Part shown: piece by piece, positions 26,546 through 34,971 of the stretch
Numbering within the stretch: position 1 is the first letter of the stretch
Layout: the number at the start of each line of letters is the position of its first letter
Assembly (NCBI RefSeq): GCF_900564155.1
Contig: NZ_LS999839.1
Span: 5,949,097 to 6,013,096, forward strand
Length of the DNA: 64,000 nucleotides
Source of the DNA: Pedobacter schmidteae
GTDB lineage: Bacteria > Bacteroidota > Bacteroidia > Sphingobacteriales > Sphingobacteriaceae
Direction: 5' to 3'
Translations under genes and position numbers: made by a program
The notes under the pieces: generated by a model
What the model saw: the letters and a program-made list of their open reading frames with translations, nothing else
Databases searched by the model: none
What the model was told of the DNA's origin: nothing

Positions 26546-28225
26546 ATGTCAGACGAAAAAATAATCTTTTCAATGGCGGGGGTAAATAAGATTTACCCTC
26601 CCCAGAAGCAAGTTTTAAAAAATATTTACCTGTCCTTTTTTTATGGCGCAAAAATTGGCGTTATCGGTTTAAATGGCTCTGGTAAGTCTTCATTGTTAAA
26701 AATCATTGCCGGGCTCGACAAATCTTTCCAGGGCGAAGTGGTTTTCTCGCCGGGTTATACTGTTGGCTACCTGGCCCAAGAGCCTGAACTGGACAACAAC
26801 AAAACCGTAAAAGAAGTTGTTGAAGAAGGTGTTGCCGAAATTACAGCCATATTAAAAGAATACGAAGAAGTTAACGAAGCATTTGGTTTGGAGGAGAACT
26901 ACTCTGATCCGGATAAAATGGATAAGTTAATGGCCCGTCAGGGTGAACTGCAGGATAAAATCGATAGTGTTAATGCCTGGGAGCTGGACTCTAAACTGGA
27001 ACGTGCTATGGATGCCTTGCGTTGCCCTGATCCTGACACCAAAATCGGTGTGTTATCAGGAGGTGAGCGCCGCCGTGTGGCCATGTGCCGCCTGTTGCTG
27101 CAGGAACCTGACGTATTGTTGCTGGATGAGCCTACCAACCACCTGGATGCGGAAAGTATTGACTGGTTAGAACAGTTTTTACAGAACTATAAAGGAACCG
27201 TTATTGCGGTAACGCACGACAGGTACTTCCTTGACAATGTTGCCGGATGGATTCTGGAACTTGACCGGGGTGAGGGCATTCCATGGAAAGGGAATTACTC
27301 GTCGTGGTTAGATCAGAAAGCAAAACGTCTGGCACAGGAAGAAAAAACGGAAAGCAAACGCCAGAAAACTCTGGAGCGCGAGTTGGAATGGGTACGTATG
27401 GCGCCAAAAGCACGTCATGCCAAATCTAAGGCGCGTTTGTCCAACTACGACAAGCTGGCCTCCGAAGATTCGAAAGAAAGAGAAGATAAACTGGAGCTTT
27501 TTATCCCTGCAGGACCGCGTCTGGGCAATGTAGTAATTGAAGCAAATAATGTTACAAAAGCGTATGGCGACAAGCTATTGTTTGAAAACCTGAGCTTCTC
27601 GTTACCACCGGCAGGAATTGTGGGTATCATTGGCCCAAATGGTGCAGGTAAAACCACACTTTTCCGGTTGATTACCCAGCAGGAAACACCCGACAGCGGT
27701 ACTTTCCGCGTAGGGGAAACCGTATCATTGGGTTATGTAGACCAGATGCACAATGACCTGGACCCTGAAAAAACTGTTTATGAGAACATTACTGACGGTT
27801 TAGATAATATACAGTTGGGTAATAAAGCTGTTAATGGAAGGGCTTATGTATCTAAATTCAATTTCAATGGTGGCGATCAGCAGAAAAAAGTTGGGATATT
27901 ATCAGGTGGCGAGCGCAACCGGGTACACCTGGCTATTACGTTGAAAAAAGGAGCCAATACATTGCTGCTGGATGAGCCGACCAACGACATTGACGTGAAC
28001 ACTTTACGTGCACTGGAAGAAGCCCTGGAAAACTTCGGTGGCTGTGCAGTAGTGATTAGTCACGACAGGTGGTTCCTTGACCGTATTTGTACGCATATTC
28101 TTGCTTTTGAAGGTGAATCGCAGGTTTACTTCTTTGAAGGAAACTACAGCGATTACGAAGAAAACCGTAAGAAACGTTTGGGTGATGTAACACCGCACAG
28201 GATTAAATACAAAAAACTGGTATAA
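26546..28225 (+). CDS. ettA: Energy-dependent translational throttle protein EttA
   Basis: EttA is an ABC-F ATPase that binds the ribosomal E site and gates the first elongation steps according to the ATP/ADP ratio. The start at 26,546 (MSDEKIIFSMAGVNK) is preferred over one 26 codons upstream, because it yields 559 residues and the usual family N-terminus. Two ABC domains are intact: GLNGSGKSS and GPNGAGKTT (Walker A), LSGGERRRVAMC and LSGGERNRVHLA (signatures), LLLDEPTNHLDA and LLLDEPTNDIDV (Walker B). The linker with the arm is also present. It is followed by a strong terminator. Confidence 0.95.
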   Translation: MSDEKIIFSMAGVNKIYPPQKQVLKNIYLSFFYGAKIGVIGLNGSGKSSLLKIIAGLDKSFQGEVVFSPGYTVGYLAQEPELDNNKTVKEVVEEGVAEITAILKEYEEVNEAFGLEENYSDPDKMDKLMARQGELQDKIDSVNAWELDSKLERAMDALRCPDPDTKIGVLSGGERRRVAMCRLLLQEPDVLLLDEPTNHLDAESIDWLEQFLQNYKGTVIAVTHDRYFLDNVAGWILELDRGEGIPWKGNYSSWLDQKAKRLAQEEKTESKRQKTLERELEWVRMAPKARHAKSKARLSNYDKLASEDSKEREDKLELFIPAGPRLGNVVIEANNVTKAYGDKLLFENLSFSLPPAGIVGIIGPNGAGKTTLFRLITQQETPDSGTFRVGETVSLGYVDQMHNDLDPEKTVYENITDGLDNIQLGNKAVNGRAYVSKFNFNGGDQQKKVGILSGGERNRVHLAITLKKGANTLLLDEPTNDIDVNTLRALEEALENFGGCAVVISHDRWFLDRICTHILAFEGESQVYFFEGNYSDYEENRKKRLGDVTPHRIKYKKLV

Positions 28226-28243
28226 ATTTCAGTTTTCAATAGA

Positions 28244-28283
28244 AAGCCGGGTATTACTTTAGAGCGATACCCGGCTTTTTTTG
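28244..28283 (+). terminator. Intrinsic terminator of ettA
   Basis: Perfect 11-base arms lie at 28,244-28,254 and 28,267-28,277 (AAGCCGGGTAT and complement), followed by a run of seven T. It stands 18 bases past the ettA stop. Confidence 0.9.
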
Positions 28284-28321
28284 TACCTCATTAGCGGTGT
28301 TTGTGGTCTAAAACACCCTAA

Positions 28322-29242
28322 TTATTTATACTGTTGCTGTATTTTTTCGAGCAATATTTTGGTCTTTTTAATGCCTTCATCTTCCGATCCCGGACCAGAG
28401 AATTCAATCCCTACAATGCCTCTCCATTTTGCGGCGCTGATGATTTTGAACATCTTGTAATAGTCAATATCGTTTTCGTCGCCCGCGGCGTTAAAGTTCA
28501 TGGATTTGGCACTTACGCCTTTGGCATAAGGCATCATTTCTTCTACGCCCAAATATTTGTCGTATTCTTTTCCTCCACCCAGGGCGAAATTACCAAAATC
28601 GGGCAGAGTTCCGCAGTAAGGGTTGTTTACCTGTTTAATCACGTCGGCCAGCCAGGCGCCGTTTGAAGAATGACCGCCGTGGTTCTCAACAATCACATTG
28701 ATCTTGTTTTTTTTGCCGTATTCGGTCAGTTTACCCAGGCCATCTACCGCAGCAGCTTTTACCTGCTCGGCCGATCCGGCACCTGCAGCATTTACACGAA
28801 TGGTTTTACAGCCCAGGTATTTGGCTGCATCAATCCATTTGTAGTGGTTTTCAACTGCTTTTAGTCTAGCTTTTACATCTGCATCACCCAAATTACCTTC
28901 ACTATCCACCATAATGAGATGGTTCTGTATACCCTCCGAATCGGTACGGTTTTTCAGTTCCTTTAAATAAGCAGGATCTTTTTCTTTCTTATCGAAAAAC
29001 GGGCTTACATATTCTACAATATTGATCCCGAAATCCTTTTTAGCTTTTAAAGGGAAATCGAGATTGGTTAGCTTTTTGGCAAACAGCGTGTTGTGCAACG
29101 ACCATTGGGCCAGTGAAATGGTAAAGAACTCTTTTTTCGCAGTGGCACTAAAGGCCTCCAACGGGACTAAAGAACCCAACGCTGCTGCTCCGGTGAGCAT
29201 GCCCAGGTCTTTTAGGAAACTTCTTCTATCTTTTGTCATCAT
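28322..29242 (-). CDS. Tat-exported sugar phosphate isomerase/epimerase-like protein
   Basis: A twin-arginine signal (DRRSFLKDLGML ... LEAFSA) precedes an AP-endonuclease-2/xylose-isomerase-like TIM barrel. The barrel shows FTISLAQWSLH, GINIVEYVSPFFD, KYLGCKTIRVNAAG, NVIVENHGGHSSNG and GIVGIEFSGPG, with metal-binding Glu/His/Asp candidates in VENHGGH and GTLPDFGNF. The substrate is unknown. The protein probably works in the periplasm on a carbohydrate. It appears monocistronic, with no partner next to it. Confidence 0.9.
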   Translation of the reverse strand: MMTKDRRSFLKDLGMLTGAAALGSLVPLEAFSATAKKEFFTISLAQWSLHNTLFAKKLTNLDFPLKAKKDFGINIVEYVSPFFDKKEKDPAYLKELKNRTDSEGIQNHLIMVDSEGNLGDADVKARLKAVENHYKWIDAAKYLGCKTIRVNAAGAGSAEQVKAAAVDGLGKLTEYGKKNKINVIVENHGGHSSNGAWLADVIKQVNNPYCGTLPDFGNFALGGGKEYDKYLGVEEMMPYAKGVSAKSMNFNAAGDENDIDYYKMFKIISAAKWRGIVGIEFSGPGSEDEGIKKTKILLEKIQQQYK

Positions 29243-29514
29243 TTGTGGTTTTAGGAGTTACAAGATAAAAAATATTTAGAAAGGAAGAAAACTACACTTC
29301 ATCTTCTACAGTTTCATATAATTTTTGCACTTTCTATTGTGTAATTTACTGCTAATTACGATATCTGGGTTGATAATGCGCTGTCATTATGGATATTTGG
29401 CTTTTTATATTAACGAGGGATAATGTTTTTGAATGCTGTTCATATTTTAGCAAAAAAAGAAGTAACTATTTTTCTAATTGTATCTTATCATCAGCTTTTA
29501 AGAACTCTTTATCG

Positions 29515-29709
29515 CTACATTAACTTCTTAAGTTCATTAATAATAGCTAATATTCCAATTAACACTATTAATGCGGCTCCAAGAAAAGCCCGAAGAGATG
29601 CAGCAAATAACATATCACTAGTCTTATACTTATAAAACTTATGCCTAGTCATCAGAAACGCCCCTACTGTTAAACAGGCAACCCCTATTATAAAAAGTGT
29701 AATATTCAT
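29515..29709 (-). CDS. Small two-helix membrane protein
   Basis: The start at 29,709 (MNITLFIIGV) is preferred to a Met 14 codons upstream, because it puts a hydrophobic helix at the N-terminus. The 64-residue product has two membrane helices (about 3-20 and 34-57), separated by a basic loop (RHKFYKYKTSD). No family is recognised. It lies downstream of the lipoprotein gene 29,799-30,299 in the degenerate tail of the RHS locus. Small membrane proteins here could be immunity factors, but nothing shows it. Confidence 0.5.
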   Translation of the reverse strand: MNITLFIIGVACLTVGAFLMTRHKFYKYKTSDMLFAASLRAFLGAALIVLIGILAIINELKKLM

Positions 29710-29798
29710 GACTTTTAACCTTCTTTTCCGAAAACGCCCTCTACATTCCACCTTCCAATAACAGATTCATAAAATCTCGCCCTTCGTGTCAATCCAAG

Positions 29799-30299
29799 TT
29801 ATTTCAAATTTTTAGAAATTAATAATTGCTGTATAAAATATGAAGATTTCGGGACAGACTTACCTTTTCCAAAAATATCATCAATCTCAAACTGAGCTTG
29901 AGTATAACCCAATTCTTTAGCTCTTAATAGATAATACAATGACATATTTCTTGTTGCCTCATCATTACTGTAAAGTTTCAGTCCATCAATAGAAACTTTA
30001 TCGTTCATTATAATAAATAAATGATAATATGCTTGTGGACACTTATATTTATTTGCCATGATTAGCGAATAATAATAAAGCTCATATATTTGAGTATTCA
30101 TTAAATAAGCATTTGAGATATTGGCATATGCCTTAAAGTCTCCTTCATCAATCGCTTTCTTCCAGAGTTTAATAGTTTCTTCTTTATTTAACTTAGTGTG
30201 AGTAGGAATTTCAGGAACAAATTGTCTTTGTTTTTTGTTATTGCACGAAACCAAAAGTATCAGCATTAAACAGATTAAAATAAAAGAGAGTGTTTTCAT
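29799..30299 (-). CDS. Sel1/TPR-like small lipoprotein, possible orphan immunity
   Basis: The 166-residue product has a lipoprotein signal (LMLILLVSCNNKK). Helical repeats follow, resembling SEL1 units (LWKKAIDEGDFKAYANISNAY; LLRAKELGYTQAQFEIDDIFGKG). Its ATG lies one base after the stop of a short coding-like tail (30,301-30,381) that resembles the end of a secreted toxin. The pairing tail-then-small-gene is the usual layout of toxin and immunity, so an orphan immunity lipoprotein is plausible. No defined family was recognised. Confidence 0.65.
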   Translation of the reverse strand: MKTLSFILICLMLILLVSCNNKKQRQFVPEIPTHTKLNKEETIKLWKKAIDEGDFKAYANISNAYLMNTQIYELYYYSLIMANKYKCPQAYYHLFIIMNDKVSIDGLKLYSNDEATRNMSLYYLLRAKELGYTQAQFEIDDIFGKGKSVPKSSYFIQQLLISKNLK

Positions 30300-30300
30300 T

Positions 30301-30381
30301 TTAATTTAATTTTAAGTAATTTTCTACAACCCCGCCAGTAACTTCGCCTGTTTTGCCGGCATTATTAATTATTGCATCCTC
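30301..30381 (-). pseudogene. Remnant C-terminal tail, possibly of an RHS toxin
   Basis: Between an in-frame TGA (30,382-30,384) and a TAA (30,301-30,303) the minus strand encodes 26 residues with the Gly/Thr-rich core AGKTGEVTGGVVENY. It has no start codon. The one-base spacing to the next ATG mimics translationally coupled toxin-immunity genes. A chance open stretch of this size is possible, so the call is tentative. Confidence 0.3.
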
Positions 30382-30561
30382 TCAATTAATAATTTGCGTG
30401 TTCACACTCATAGATGAAATACCATAGGATCAATCAAATTACATCCCCCTCATTGCCTGCTAATATTCTTGTTACGTTTACTGCAGTTCACCTAATGAAC
30501 AAAAAACCAACATTGACACCAAATACTATCTTTGGTTTTCTACCGAAAGCATGCATTAATA

Positions 30562-30921
30562 CTAAAACACGTTAACAAAAAAAAACACACCACTTATCAC
30601 TAAAAATATAATGAAAAAATAATAATATTTTTCAAATTTTTTCGACTTTACATTATCAACTAAGCTCAAAATCTTTTCATGAAAAAGAAATTGTATCAAT
30701 ATTTGAAAACAGCTAACAAAAAAAAGTGCCGCCTTCCAATTAAATTGAATCTGATTATTAATAAACATTATCCATGCAAAATCGGCTATCAAAAGTATCG
30801 TTAAACTTGCCCCAATTTTGTACTCCTTGGAATGATGTCCATCTTTTAGCCAAAATGATGTAACGAAATAAAGTGAGTATGCATTAAAAGATATAAGAAA
30901 TTTCCTAATTGTATCTATCAA
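30562..30921 (-). CDS. Four-helix membrane protein of unknown function
   Basis: The 119-residue protein is very hydrophobic, with about four membrane helices (YSLYFVTSFWL, ILLIADFAWIMFI, ALFFVSCFQILIQFLF, YYFFIIFLVISGVFFFV). Pairs of these resemble small integral membrane proteins near polymorphic toxin loci. It is AT-rich compared with the chromosomal genes upstream. It lies downstream of the colicin-E5-type toxin and immunity pair. It may be an accumulated immunity gene, but no family is recognised. Confidence 0.5.
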   Translation of the reverse strand: MIDTIRKFLISFNAYSLYFVTSFWLKDGHHSKEYKIGASLTILLIADFAWIMFINNQIQFNWKAALFFVSCFQILIQFLFHEKILSLVDNVKSKKFEKYYYFFIIFLVISGVFFFVNVF

Positions 30922-31054
30922 GCGTGTCTTTCATTTAGAATAATGTAGCTACATTATAAAACAACAAGTTGCGCAGTTTTTTCTCCTTCGCCTCAAGCGA
31001 AGGCAAATAGTTTTTAGGTACCAAAAAACACAGCTTGCAGGTATAAAACAAGTA

Positions 31055-31084
31055 ATAGGCTGCATAAATGTTTATACAGCCTAT
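31055..31084. other. Hairpin-forming inverted repeat after the E5 immunity gene
   Basis: Arms ATAGGCTG (31,055-31,062) and CAGCCTAT (31,077-31,084) plus an inner ATAAA/TTTAT pair make a 13-pair stem with one mismatch. No clear T-run follows on the minus strand, so terminator function is uncertain. Another 7-pair hairpin (CCTTCGC/GCGAAGG) lies near 30,987-31,005. Confidence 0.4.
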
Positions 31085-31148
31085 CGGCTAAACAGCAAAG
31101 TCCATTTATCTTTCCAAGATACAGAAACATTTCTATCAGCCAAACAAT

Positions 31149-31448
31149 TTAAAGTTCTGTTACTATTTCATAATAAATATTATCTCCAGTTTTTATCTTA
31201 TTCAACCCTACTTCATATTTATCGGATCTTGAGTACTCTTGCTCACAGTTTGTAAAATCGATTCCCAGATCCATTAAAGGCTGGATATTATCTCCAATAA
31301 TTTGAAAAACATCAACACCTAAGATGCTTACACCCTGCTTTTCGCACTCATTAATAAACTCTATAGCCTCATTGGCTTTAAGTAAAAAAAGCCCATAACG
31401 ATTCAAGGCTTTCTTCTCGAACAATTTTTCAATTTTATTTAATATCAT
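31149..31448 (-). CDS. Predicted immunity protein for the E5-like RHS toxin
   Basis: The 99-residue acidic protein overlaps the 3' end of the RHS toxin gene by four bases (ATGA-type junction), the classic layout for a cognate immunity protein. It has no signal peptide, so it would act in the cytoplasm, where a tRNase toxin must be neutralised. I do not recognise a named immunity family. Predicted helix-rich start (LFLLKANEAIEFINECEKQG) and beta-rich end. The function is inferred from position only. Confidence 0.72.
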   Translation of the reverse strand: MILNKIEKLFEKKALNRYGLFLLKANEAIEFINECEKQGVSILGVDVFQIIGDNIQPLMDLGIDFTNCEQEYSRSDKYEVGLNKIKTGDNIYYEIVTEL

Positions 31449-34400
31449 CTTTTTGGAATGAATGGATTTACTATAGTATTATCTGGCACCCAATTCGGAT
31501 CATTTCGATTGCTTACTTGAATTATATCACCAGTTTTATTGTCCTTCACAACATAGCTGCCATCTCTGTTAAAATATGCCGTTGATGAATTACCATTAGC
31601 TCTATTTGTAGCCTGACTTGTAGCATGTGGCCTTTCTACCGTTCTTTCAATACTTTTTTCATCCCAACCTCTTCGTCCCATTTGTTTTTGGATTTTATCT
31701 CCGATTCTAACTATACTCCCGGTAGACTTTCTTAGAAAACTAAATGCTTTATAAAGTTTCCCTAAGATCCCAGCAGGTATAACTATAGATTCAATTGTAT
31801 AATCTGGTGAAAATGGGGGATCATACGGATATTTCCTTGGATCAAACATTATTGATTGTCCAGGTTGGATAATTTGACCAATCATCTCATTATAATTCAC
31901 ACCGGGCTTTTCATACCCAAAGATATTTAAGCCATTCTTACTCCCATCCCATTTTGACTGGTTAGGAACAATATAGATTGACGGGTCGCCATCATTTACA
32001 TGTTTGATTACTCTTCCATTACCATCTACAAATGTGGATGCTATGTGATGAGGTTCTTCTTCGACTCTCATACCATCTGGATCAATTGAATTAATTGGGT
32101 TATTAAGAACATAATTATATGGGGATGCATTGATATAGTTCTCCGCCATTGGATCCACCATATTCCACCTACCAATCACCGGGTCGTAGAACCTTGCCCC
32201 GTAATCCAACTGATCCAGTCCCAATTCGTTCTGCATTTCCTTCCCATTGTACTTATATTGGTTTTGTGGACTGGCAGTTAAAGCATTGCCTGGGTTCATC
32301 TCCATCCCAAAAGCATAATAATCCTGCACCTGAACAATGTCTCCGTTACCCCTTATCGTAGCCCTAGTATTGCCCAGATGATCCTTCAACATATACTCGT
32401 AACTATAATTGGTGCCCGGCAATGCCCTTCCCTCTTCGGTCTGAATAAATTCCAAAGCACCATTGTTGTATTCAATCCCGCCCACGTAATCACGAACATT
32501 AGCCCCAAATATTTTCTTCAGTTTTCTACCTGTAGCATCATAAACGTAGTTGATTGATTCTCCGGTACTGGCTTTGGTAATAGTTTGCGGCAGGTTCAGG
32601 TAATTGTAACTGATCACAATTCCCTTTCTGCTGTCTGATTTCTGGTTCCCGTTCTCATCATAATCGTAAGTACTACTTTGAGCTGCCGAACCAGCGTCCG
32701 ATACCCCCCAGAGTTTATTGCCTTTTATGCCTGAATTTGTATAGCTGTAACTCAGATCATTCAAATAACCTGATACCGCATTCTTACGCTTCAATGAAGT
32801 AATATTCCCCATCACATCGTACCCCAGTTCTTCATTAAATTTATCCGTTAAGCCTGGGGTAGTGTACTCTGCTTTTTTTAAACGGTTCAGTTTGTCATAA
32901 TCATAACTATAACTTTGAAGTTGCTGGCTTAAGCCAATTCCTCCAGGAACTTTGGTTTGCCAACTCAATGAGCCGATGTTCCCATTAAAAGCATCAGGCT
33001 TATTGGCGTAGCTGAGCTCCATACCAAAAACCGTATTTGAAGTGACATTATTGAGATCGTTAATTCTGCTCATCCAGCCTCTTTCGTTATATGCGTAAGA
33101 ATTCTGCTGAATAAAGGTAGCTCCATTATCTATACTATGCAAATCTTTGTTTAACAGCTGCCCGAGCTCATTATAGGTCAGCTTACTCAAAACCACTTCC
33201 TGTTGTCCGTTGATGGATTCCATGATGGCCAGTTTCCGGCCCATATGATCGTATTCATAACGGTTGGCAATAGCAGTAGCCGGGCCTGTGGTCGCGCCAG
33301 TATGCGTACTGGTACTGGCTGTCAGTTCTCCTGCAAAATTCCAGGTATTATCCACAATGTCTTTTCCACCCAGATGGTTCTCTGCAGCGGTGCGGATCAC
33401 CCGGCCTTCTTTATCATAATAGTTTACACTTAAGTACCGGGTACTGCTGTTGATCAGGTACACAAAGCCACCGGTTTGCAAGCCTTTGGTTCTTGCGGCC
33501 TGCATTTGCGTCAACCCATCCGGCTGAGGAAAACTGTTGCCCGGAAAATCATAATTGTCGTAATAATTGATGCTGTAATAATAGGCAAAAGCTTGCGGGA
33601 AGGAAAGGTTATCATACCCCACCCCGGTGCTTACCCGGTTTTCCCAAAGGCTGGCCTGACCATTTACCGTGGTCTGCAAATCTGCTCTTGAAGTCCCTGC
33701 GCTATACAATCCGGTCATTACCACTCGTCCCAGCGCATCATACTTGGTAAATAACCACTGACCCGCGTTCTTTTGTACAGCATCCCGGCTCAAGACCAGC
33801 TGATCCAGTTTGTTATAAATCATTTCTTCCCAACCTTTGCCCGGAATCTGCTTTTCTATCAACCGTTTACGGCCATCGTAATGGTAACCATAAATAAATT
33901 GTTTAAAGGTATCATCTGCTTCTGTAAAGCTACTTAACGGACTTTGCCCGTTTTCATTCACTGCTGGGGGCAATACATACCGCAGGTTCCCTAGGTCATC
34001 ATATACATAATAGGTAGAATGGGCAATTTCCCCGGTATTGAATGTCCTTTTTAGGACCACACGGCCTTCCAGGTCTTTAAATTCTTCTGTCGTTCCCGAT
34101 TTCCCGTCAGTGGCTACCCAGTTTTCGTCTTTGGCGATCTGCTTGTATAAACGGCCGGGAGCATAGTTTGTAGTTCCCATTGCCCCGTTTGAGGTTACTA
34201 TCCAAAGTTTTACTTCATCTGCAATATTGGTACTGTACTCCATTTTTTGGGTATGGCCAGCGTTCAACTGCCAACTGCTCCCCGGAGCTCCCTGCTCCAG
34301 CACCCGATTCAGCGGCGAAGCCTCAAACCGGGTTTCACTAAATGGAAAAGCTGTTCTTACAATTCCATTAAGCTGTTGTGGATCTGTACTCCCCGGTGGA

Positions 34401-34960
34401 TTGTAAAACAAGCCTATTCCCTGCCCGGAACTTAAAGCATTGGTTTTATAAGTCCCATTTCCTGTTCCAGGATCTACATAGGACAGGTATTTAAATTGTT
34501 CTCTACCAAAGGCATCATAAGCTACAGGCTGCACCACATCTTTAAATGCAGGGCTGCCCTGTACCGTTACCGTTTGAAGGGGCCTACCCAATCCATCAAT
34601 ATACTGAACGGTTTGGTTCACCTCACAGGTGCTCCTGATACTGTCAATATTCTGAACATTAACATTGGGCATTTTAAAAATTTTGGTGCTGATATAATTC
34701 TGATTGGTACTTGGGATCCCCGCAAAAGGTACACATTTCTGAAAGCTTGCACCGGTAAAAATCCTGACTGTTTTACCCGCCGGAATATGAAAACCGTCCA
34801 ACAGAGTAACACTATTGGTAGCCTTAATCTCCGTTTGGTTACTGTAAGTGTTTAATGTAATATTGGGTTGCTGAGCATTTGCTTTTCCAAATACGCTCAT
34901 CAAACAAATTGTAACATATTTCCATGCCATTTCTGGCCTTAAATTCAGCTGTTTTTTCAT
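31445..34960 (-). CDS. RHS polymorphic toxin with colicin-E5-like tRNase tip
   Basis: The 1171-residue secreted protein starts with a signal peptide (ICLMSVFGKANAQ). A short 3-coathanger-like segment follows (TNSVTLLDGFHIPAGKTV, about 48-65), then a DUF6443-type region (YIDGLGRPLQTVTVQGSP). Many YD/RHS repeats lead to the RHS-associated core (LGLDQLDYGARFYDPVIGRW) ending in SIDPDGM at about 958-964. The last 77 residues match the colicin E5 catalytic domain: GRRGWDEKSIERTV, STAYFNRDGSYVV, DNKTGDIIQVSNRNDPNW. Colicin E5 cleaves anticodons of Q-base tRNAs (Tyr, His, Asn, Asp), so this tip should be a tRNase. It follows the SpvB-like gene by 11 bases and is coupled to its immunity gene. Confidence 0.9.
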   Translation of the reverse strand: MKKQLNLRPEMAWKYVTICLMSVFGKANAQQPNITLNTYSNQTEIKATNSVTLLDGFHIPAGKTVRIFTGASFQKCVPFAGIPSTNQNYISTKIFKMPNVNVQNIDSIRSTCEVNQTVQYIDGLGRPLQTVTVQGSPAFKDVVQPVAYDAFGREQFKYLSYVDPGTGNGTYKTNALSSGQGIGLFYNPPGSTDPQQLNGIVRTAFPFSETRFEASPLNRVLEQGAPGSSWQLNAGHTQKMEYSTNIADEVKLWIVTSNGAMGTTNYAPGRLYKQIAKDENWVATDGKSGTTEEFKDLEGRVVLKRTFNTGEIAHSTYYVYDDLGNLRYVLPPAVNENGQSPLSSFTEADDTFKQFIYGYHYDGRKRLIEKQIPGKGWEEMIYNKLDQLVLSRDAVQKNAGQWLFTKYDALGRVVMTGLYSAGTSRADLQTTVNGQASLWENRVSTGVGYDNLSFPQAFAYYYSINYYDNYDFPGNSFPQPDGLTQMQAARTKGLQTGGFVYLINSSTRYLSVNYYDKEGRVIRTAAENHLGGKDIVDNTWNFAGELTASTSTHTGATTGPATAIANRYEYDHMGRKLAIMESINGQQEVVLSKLTYNELGQLLNKDLHSIDNGATFIQQNSYAYNERGWMSRINDLNNVTSNTVFGMELSYANKPDAFNGNIGSLSWQTKVPGGIGLSQQLQSYSYDYDKLNRLKKAEYTTPGLTDKFNEELGYDVMGNITSLKRKNAVSGYLNDLSYSYTNSGIKGNKLWGVSDAGSAAQSSTYDYDENGNQKSDSRKGIVISYNYLNLPQTITKASTGESINYVYDATGRKLKKIFGANVRDYVGGIEYNNGALEFIQTEEGRALPGTNYSYEYMLKDHLGNTRATIRGNGDIVQVQDYYAFGMEMNPGNALTASPQNQYKYNGKEMQNELGLDQLDYGARFYDPVIGRWNMVDPMAENYINASPYNYVLNNPINSIDPDGMRVEEEPHHIASTFVDGNGRVIKHVNDGDPSIYIVPNQSKWDGSKNGLNIFGYEKPGVNYNEMIGQIIQPGQSIMFDPRKYPYDPPFSPDYTIESIVIPAGILGKLYKAFSFLRKSTGSIVRIGDKIQKQMGRRGWDEKSIERTVERPHATSQATNRANGNSSTAYFNRDGSYVVKDNKTGDIIQVSNRNDPNWVPDNTIVNPFIPKR

Positions 34961-34971
34961 AAGATGAAGCG

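Noticed and set aside
29423..29635. 70-residue plus-strand ORF.
   Set aside because: It is antisense to the small membrane protein gene 29,515-29,709 and has no supporting motif.
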